A DNA stretch of 38,139 nt from a virus. The stretch lies in the IMG/VR virus record IMGVR_UViG_3300022744_000067, positions 1 to 38,139 of that record; one strand, given 5' to 3'. The notes below the pieces were generated by a model, which was not told where the DNA came from, did not search any database, and was given only the letters and a program-made list of their open reading frames with translations. Every line of letters starts with the position of its first letter. Position 1 is the first letter of the stretch. The translations under genes were made by a program, and so were the position numbers. Positions 33,320-38,139 of this stretch are shown piece by piece.

Positions 33320-36144
33320 ACAGGCCCCCACGTGTCACCGGGGACCCCAGTGCCGCGGATCAGAACGCCGTTGACGTACCGCACATCGACTTGCAGCGCA
33401 GGCCCCGACGCCCCCGCAATGTAGGCACGGCCCGGGTCCATTTGGATGGAGCCAGGGCCTGAAGCGATAACGCTGGTCCCGTCGCTGCGCCGCAGGTAGC
33501 CGCCAGTGACTAGCAGCACGCCCGCGCTCACCGTGTTCTGCAGCCTTGCGTCAACCACCGAGGTGTTGATCAGGTAGTTTGAAGAATCATCTGCAGTGAC
33601 TGCGTTGTGCATCAGGCGCACGCCGTCAGCCGTGGTGTTCGCCCATCGAGCCCACGCGTAGACGCGCTGCACGCTGGTAACGCCGTCAGGGTCGTTCGTG
33701 TCGATCTGCAGGTTCTGGTAGTCCGGCGTGAACTCGGTGCAGGTGCTGCCGTCGATGGCGTTGGCGACATACACCGTGTCGGTCGTTTGAGTGCACAGGA
33801 ACGTCGCGCCACCAGATGTAAGCACCGCGGTCAGCTCTTGCGGCAGCAGGCCCGTCTTGGCCCAGCGCAGGCGCAGCGTCTTCGCGCCAGAGAAAACCTG
33901 CGAGTAGGTAAGCTGCCCAGCTGCTACGTCGTTCAAGATCTCCACGTTGTCCGTGGCGTTGAACAACTGGTAGCGCGCACCAACAGGCATGCCGGACGAG
34001 GCAATCACCACTGTCGTCTTGGTGCCGGCGGCGTCGGTGTAGCTACCGCTGATTGCTCCCGCGCCGGACAGAACCACGGTGTAGGTGGTCGTGAACGTGC
34101 TCGCCGTGCTGTCGGCTGTGATGTGGATGGCCCTGCTCAGGTTCGCCGTCTGGCACAGGTCGGCATTGCAGGCCTGATAGACCTGGGCCGGCGTCAGCGA
34201 GCCGGCCACCGTGATGGTCTGCGTGGTGTGGTTGACAGCCACGGGCAAAGCCAGCGCGGCAGCCTCGGACAGCGTGATGCGGGGGTCAGCGATCACGTAG
34301 GGAGTTTCGTTGTCCAGTTCGTAGCCGAAGTGGCGGGCAGACTGAACGAAAGCACCATCCGGCACGCCATCAAACCAGACGGTTCCTCCCGCACCTTTTA
34401 CCGTCAATCGAACCGTGACTTGCCCATTCGCCGTGAGCGTTACATCGCGGGTGATTTTGTTCCACGTGTCGATGTTTGCCGGCGCGGTGTCCACCGAGCT
34501 AGCGCCCGGCGCCGAGATGGACATAACTGGCGGGCTGGCTGTGCCGTAGGTACTGTCAACACGCACGTAGGCGACGATCCTGTAGGTCGCCCCCGACTTT
34601 CCAGTGAACTTCACGTCGAATGGGGTGGAAACGTTTGCGGTCGTACTATCCGCACCTGGCTGAATCTTCAGCGACTTTGGCCCCCTGATGCGCTGTGCGG
34701 CGTCTGTCGAAAAGAAAGCCCCCTGCTTCCACATGCGGCTGTCGGTGGTGTCCCCGTTGATTCCCACGATCTGGACATAACCCCCCTTTAGCGCAGATGG
34801 CGTCGTGACCATCGCGTTTAGAGCACTACCTGAAACGGTAACGTTTGAAACGTCAATGTAGGCCTCTGAGCCTGCATTGAAGACGTTGGAACCTGTAGAT
34901 GTGACGCCGCGAATTACGCTGTCGCTTATTGCCACCTGTGTGGTGTCGAACGCCACACGCTGCAGCCCTTCCATGATGCATCGCTCGACCTTGATCCCAT
35001 AGCCGACGTTAAGGCCGTAAATCCCATTGGTGCAATAGAACTCAGAGTCTGAGAAGGTGACGCCGACTGGCGTTTCGCTAGCCTGACCTCCGCGCAGGAA
35101 TGTATTTCCGCCAATCACATACGCCCGGCTAAATTTTCCAGACGGGGCGCCGAGCGTGAACCAATTGTTCTGGTTCGTGACGTAGCAAACCAGATCCTGC
35201 ATGTCGATCTGCGGTTGCGACCAAACGTGAAGCAGCCCTGTGCCCGAGGCGTTTGCTTGAGCCGCACCCGGTGCTGCTGCAAGCGTGAATTCGTGCAGAG
35301 ACATACCCTGCATGTCTCCGACCGTTGCTGCATTTGCCTTCTGCAGCCACACGGTCCCACCAGGAGTGCCGATTCCACCGCAACAGACTTCGACGTTGGA
35401 CAATTCGATGCTGCCGGTCGGGTTCAGCAGTAGGCCTGTGGCCCACACTGTGCTGCTGTATGAGCCGATGCGGACGTTTCGGGTGAGGTTCACCACACGC
35501 GTGCCATTCGCATGTGCATACGTGAGCGGCGAGTTCAGGCCAATTGTGACCGGCCCTGTGCCAGAGATTGACGTAATGAAGCGCGATTCGCGCTGCTCAG
35601 GCATATTCGCCGTGATCGTTGCGGCAAGATCACCGCCCAGTCCGATTCGGTCGCCGATGGACCAGCCGGATGCTTCGGCAACGAAGATGGAAGGTGCGGC
35701 AACCGCAGTTGCAGCACTAGTCTTTGTTGCGTAGGTCTTTGGTGCGCCATAGAACGAGACATCCTTGGCGCCATTGCTTTGCCCAAAGTTCGCGGCGTAT
35801 TTGGCGTTTGCCAGGGTGGCGCTGTCGTTCAGTAGGAGCGTGGCAGTCACGCCGGCCGGAATTGGGCTTGCCTTGGTTCCGTAGTCAATGTTGGCCGTAG
35901 TCGCACCATTGGTGCGAATAGTTCCGCGAACAGCCAGTGACGAAGACACTGTTCGAGAAGCTCGAAGCGTCCCGTTGATCACCCCTGCGTTCGCAGAGTC
36001 GTCGCCAACACGATACGACCCGTCTACCGTCACCACGTGACCGGCAGCGATCACAAACGCATCCCCAAGCACTGGCACGACACCCCCCACCCAAGTCGAG
36101 GTCGCGGACCAGTTGCCGGTCTGGGCGGAAGTGATGCTAGCCAT
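33316..36144 (-). CDS. Large G8-type surface/adhesion protein inside the head cluster
   Basis: 942 residues; it overlaps the portal end by 8 bp and the next gene by GTGA. The N-terminus (MASITSAQTGNWSATSTWVGGVVPVLGDAFVIAAGHVVTVDGS) fits a G8 domain. The next part is Gly/Asn/Thr-rich with the regular turns of a beta-helix (residues about 120-460). A carbohydrate-binding-like beta sandwich follows near 500-620 (TYRIVAYVRVDSTYGTAS...WFDGVPDGAF). The C-terminal third has further beta repeats. There is no membrane segment or signal peptide. Visibly lower GC than neighbours marks it as an insertion. It may be a capsid-bound adhesin or decoration; a tail spike is less likely given its place between portal and head genes. 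Confidence 0.75.
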   Translation of the reverse strand: MASITSAQTGNWSATSTWVGGVVPVLGDAFVIAAGHVVTVDGSYRVGDDSANAGVINGTLRASRTVSSSLAVRGTIRTNGATTANIDYGTKASPIPAGVTATLLLNDSATLANAKYAANFGQSNGAKDVSFYGAPKTYATKTSAATAVAAPSIFVAEASGWSIGDRIGLGGDLAATITANMPEQRESRFITSISGTGPVTIGLNSPLTYAHANGTRVVNLTRNVRIGSYSSTVWATGLLLNPTGSIELSNVEVCCGGIGTPGGTVWLQKANAATVGDMQGMSLHEFTLAAAPGAAQANASGTGLLHVWSQPQIDMQDLVCYVTNQNNWFTLGAPSGKFSRAYVIGGNTFLRGGQASETPVGVTFSDSEFYCTNGIYGLNVGYGIKVERCIMEGLQRVAFDTTQVAISDSVIRGVTSTGSNVFNAGSEAYIDVSNVTVSGSALNAMVTTPSALKGGYVQIVGINGDTTDSRMWKQGAFFSTDAAQRIRGPKSLKIQPGADSTTANVSTPFDVKFTGKSGATYRIVAYVRVDSTYGTASPPVMSISAPGASSVDTAPANIDTWNKITRDVTLTANGQVTVRLTVKGAGGTVWFDGVPDGAFVQSARHFGYELDNETPYVIADPRITLSEAAALALPVAVNHTTQTITVAGSLTPAQVYQACNADLCQTANLSRAIHITADSTASTFTTTYTVVLSGAGAISGSYTDAAGTKTTVVIASSGMPVGARYQLFNATDNVEILNDVAAGQLTYSQVFSGAKTLRLRWAKTGLLPQELTAVLTSGGATFLCTQTTDTVYVANAIDGSTCTEFTPDYQNLQIDTNDPDGVTSVQRVYAWARWANTTADGVRLMHNAVTADDSSNYLINTSVVDARLQNTVSAGVLLVTGGYLRRSDGTSVIASGPGSIQMDPGRAYIAGASGPALQVDVRYVNGVLIRGTGVPGDTWGPV

Positions 36145-37948
36145 TGGTCACCGGCCTCGTTTGCATGACAGTGGCGCGACCTTGAGAATCGCGTTCAATG
36201 ACGACTGTTTCCGTTGGCGATTTGGGTTGCTGCTCGGGCTGCTCGATATGAGCGTGCAAAGTAATTGCACCCACGTCAACCAGAACATCAGCAGGCTTCG
36301 GGGCTTCAACATTGATGATTGGCCCCCCAATTTCCACAACAGGCGCCGGGATGTTTATTCCAGGCATATTTACGGTTACTGTTGGGGTCGGTAGTTCTTT
36401 TGCGACAAATGCCCCAAAACTTGCCGCAATCGACGCAATTGCGTCAGATCCAACAACATCAAAAGGGGCAGATTTTTCTATTTGCACCTCTGTTGCCGGC
36501 GTGGTGATGTGGTTGTGGATGTGGATGGCCCGGTCGGCCTTCTCGGCGTCGTCCTTGGGCTCGTCCTTGCCCGCTGCGGGCTTCGCGCCGGGCTTGCTCG
36601 GCTCGTCGTCATCGGGCGCCTGGCCAGCGGCCACGACGGGCGCCGGCGGCTTGATGCTTTCCAGCTGCTCGGGCGTCATGGGGTCACGCCCCAAGACCTC
36701 GCGGGCCTCGTCGGGGTGCAGGATCTTGGCGGTCACGTAGGCGCACAACACCAGCTGGCGCTTCACCGGGTCGACGATCTCGCCTTCCTTCCAGGCCAGC
36801 TCCAGCTCGCCCCAGCCACCGGCCGCCAGGATGCGGTCGACGGCCAGCTTCGCCCAGTGCATCGTGGGCGCCATGCCTTCGCTCAAGGACTGCTCGCGCG
36901 TGGTCTCGGCAACCGAGCGGTTGACCTGGGCGACGAACGGGGTCGGGTCGATCGCGAAGCAGTAGCAGACGATCCGGGCCAGCCACTCGTCGAACTGGTC
37001 CTTGAGGGGCGGCTGCTTGATCTCTTTGAAGTTGCGCGCGATCTCGCCGGGGACGAACTTCAGGCGACGGCGCGAGGCCATGTCGTCCATCAGCAGCGTG
37101 TCCCAGTACGTCTGGAACTGCGCGATCTGCTCGGGGGTCCACTCAGCAGGCACACCGGCCAGCGCATCGGGCACGGTGCCAGACGTGAAGTAGTCCAGCG
37201 TGAACTGCTGGCGGCGCAGCGCGACGTTGACCGTGTTGATGATCTGCTCGACCGGGCCGAAGCCGTAGACCTTGTGCGTGCGGCGGTTGCGCGGCGCATA
37301 GATGAGCTCTTCGCGGGTGTAGTCGACGGCGGGCACGCCCTTGAGCACCTGCTGGTATGCCGGGCCCTCCTTAGGGGTGCGGCCGGTGGCGTCGATGACG
37401 GGCTTGATCGTGGCGCCGTCGATCGGCTCGGCCGCGTACAGCTCGCCGCCGCGCGTGCGCCGCAAGTAGATCGCCGGGGCGTCCAGGACGTAGAGATCCT
37501 CCAGCAGCATGCGCAGCCAGGTCGCCCAGTCGTTGGTCTGGTCCGGGCAGCGCAGGAAGGCCTCGGCCGCCTCACAGCGGGCGTCCGGCTTCAGCTTCTT
37601 GTTGCGGGGAACCACCTGCCAGGGCAGCGCGCACACCTGGTCCTTGCGGGTCTCGATGACAAGGCGCAGGGTGTCGAAGTTGTCCGCCAGCAGGCGCAGC
37701 GCAGGGAAGCCCACAGGCTCGCCATGCCGCGGCGCGGTGTTGGTGTTGTAGCCGACGCGGTAGTCGGTGATCCGGCCGGCAACGCCTGCCGACTCAGCCT
37801 GCTCGGGCGCCACGACGGGCGCAAGCGGCTCCATCGGGCCCATCCAGATCCCGCCAGCGTTGCCGGTCAGGGCGTACTTCAGGCCCGCCGCAACGCGCGC
37901 GACGAGGCCGGGCTCAAGGTCCGTGCCCATTGATGCGTTACGTGCCAT
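36137..37948 (-). CDS. Portal protein with variable C-terminal tail
   Basis: 603 residues from ATG 37948. The core region (residues about 80-440) has DYRVGYNTNTAPRHGE, FDTLRLVIETRKDQVCALPWQVV, LLEDLYVLDAPAIYLRR, ELIYAPRNRRTHKVYGFGPVEQIIN and DPTPFVAQVNRSVAETTREQSLSEG, typical of HK97-type portals. A long acidic, Pro/Lys-rich tail follows (PDDDEPSKPGAKPAAGKDEPKDD). Residues after about 490 (IHIHNHITTPATEV...) have lower GC and a beta-rich, Val/Pro-rich composition. The portal forms the DNA entry ring and recruits terminase. It overlaps the terminase end by 11 bp. Confidence 0.9.
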   Translation of the reverse strand: MARNASMGTDLEPGLVARVAAGLKYALTGNAGGIWMGPMEPLAPVVAPEQAESAGVAGRITDYRVGYNTNTAPRHGEPVGFPALRLLADNFDTLRLVIETRKDQVCALPWQVVPRNKKLKPDARCEAAEAFLRCPDQTNDWATWLRMLLEDLYVLDAPAIYLRRTRGGELYAAEPIDGATIKPVIDATGRTPKEGPAYQQVLKGVPAVDYTREELIYAPRNRRTHKVYGFGPVEQIINTVNVALRRQQFTLDYFTSGTVPDALAGVPAEWTPEQIAQFQTYWDTLLMDDMASRRRLKFVPGEIARNFKEIKQPPLKDQFDEWLARIVCYCFAIDPTPFVAQVNRSVAETTREQSLSEGMAPTMHWAKLAVDRILAAGGWGELELAWKEGEIVDPVKRQLVLCAYVTAKILHPDEAREVLGRDPMTPEQLESIKPPAPVVAAGQAPDDDEPSKPGAKPAAGKDEPKDDAEKADRAIHIHNHITTPATEVQIEKSAPFDVVGSDAIASIAASFGAFVAKELPTPTVTVNMPGINIPAPVVEIGGPIINVEAPKPADVLVDVGAITLHAHIEQPEQQPKSPTETVVIERDSQGRATVMQTRPVTNG

Positions 37949-38139
37949 TCGGTGCTTCTTCCTTGCGGGCCTGGGCTTCCTGCGTCATGCGCTGCAGGTA
38001 GTCCAGCATCCCGGTGTTTCCGCCTTCCAGCTCACTGAAAGCGCGCGAGAGGGCGTCGACCTGATCGTCATGCGCCCCGTTCGGGAACATGCGCATTTCG
38101 CTGATCAGCTCGTCATTCCAGGGGCCGCGCAGCATGAGC
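37938..38139 (-). CDS. Terminase large subunit, C-terminal end (5' part outside the window)
   Basis: The last 66 residues of the gene are in the window and the start is beyond 38139. LRGPWNDELISEMRMFPNGAHDDQVDALSRAF is the end of the RNase H-like nuclease domain: the HDDQVDAL motif carries the final metal-binding Asp of the terminase nuclease. The tail (MTQEAQARKEEAPNGT) is charged. This is the packaging motor and nuclease that cuts the DNA concatemer. Its partner small subunit must lie outside the window. Confidence 0.9.
   Translation of the reverse strand, partial: LMLRGPWNDELISEMRMFPNGAHDDQVDALSRAFSELEGGNTGMLDYLQRMTQEAQARKEEAPNGT

Noticed and set aside
36482-37933. Plus-strand open frame (483 codons) opposite the portal gene
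   Set aside because: Antisense shadow of the portal gene with biased composition.
1-38139. CRISPR array, insertion sequence or transposase
   Set aside because: No regularly spaced repeats and no transposase motifs; the only selfish gene seen is the GIY-YIG endonuclease.

Overview
The window is most of the genome of a temperate, siphovirus-like phage of a high-GC Gram-negative bacterium. The host is probably a betaproteobacterium of the Burkholderiales. The reasons are the uniformly high GC, the codon use, and a 48-bp tRNA-Asn fragment that serves as the attachment core. Almost every base lies in tightly packed phage genes, usually joined by ATGA, GTGA or TGATG overlaps.

Layout. Positions 1-3078 (minus strand) are a leftward early replication operon: Cro/YdaS-like protein, a helix-turn-helix protein, a small Cys-rich protein, an O-like initiator with repeats that may be an origin, and DnaB helicase, which is cut by the window start. 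Positions 3092-4180 are the immunity region: a CI-like repressor gene, a probable structured small RNA with its own promoter and terminator, and seven related 15-bp operator-like sites around the left, RNA and right promoters. Positions 4220-11296 (plus strand) are the rightward early operon. It holds many small accessory proteins, a Sak4-like ATPase, an SSB-like protein, a DnaQ-type exonuclease, a Gp49-family protein and a PAPS-reductase-like PP-loop enzyme. Positions 11300-12096 (minus strand) are a three-gene accessory operon that includes a ribbon-helix-helix protein. It has its own promoter and a near-consensus CRP/Vfr site. Positions 12232-13944 (plus strand) end in a DUF4224 (Xis-like) protein and a tyrosine integrase, followed at 13939-14215 by attP.

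From 14499 to 38139 all structural genes lie on the minus strand. In transcription order (right to left) they are: terminase large subunit (C-terminal end only), portal, a large G8-type surface protein, a WG-rich small protein, a head morphogenesis protein, prohead protease/scaffold and major capsid protein. Next come a GIY-YIG homing endonuclease that is open in frame into a small head gene, head-tail connectors, tail terminator, tail tube, and a tail chaperone pair with a canonical -1 slippery site. Then follow the tape measure, the DUF2460 / BR0599-DUF2163 / NlpC-P60 / tail-tip set known from gene transfer agents and siphophages, variable tail proteins, and a lysis cassette with a holin, a membrane-anchored transglycosylase, and nested Rz/Rz1.

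Because attP has integrase on one side and lysis and structural genes on the other, the sequence looks like a non-integrated or circular phage genome, not a prophage edge. The least explained parts are the repressor-controlled small RNA, the CRP-linked accessory operon, the endonuclease/head-gene read-through with its hairpin-masked ribosome binding site, and the large surface protein inside the head cluster.
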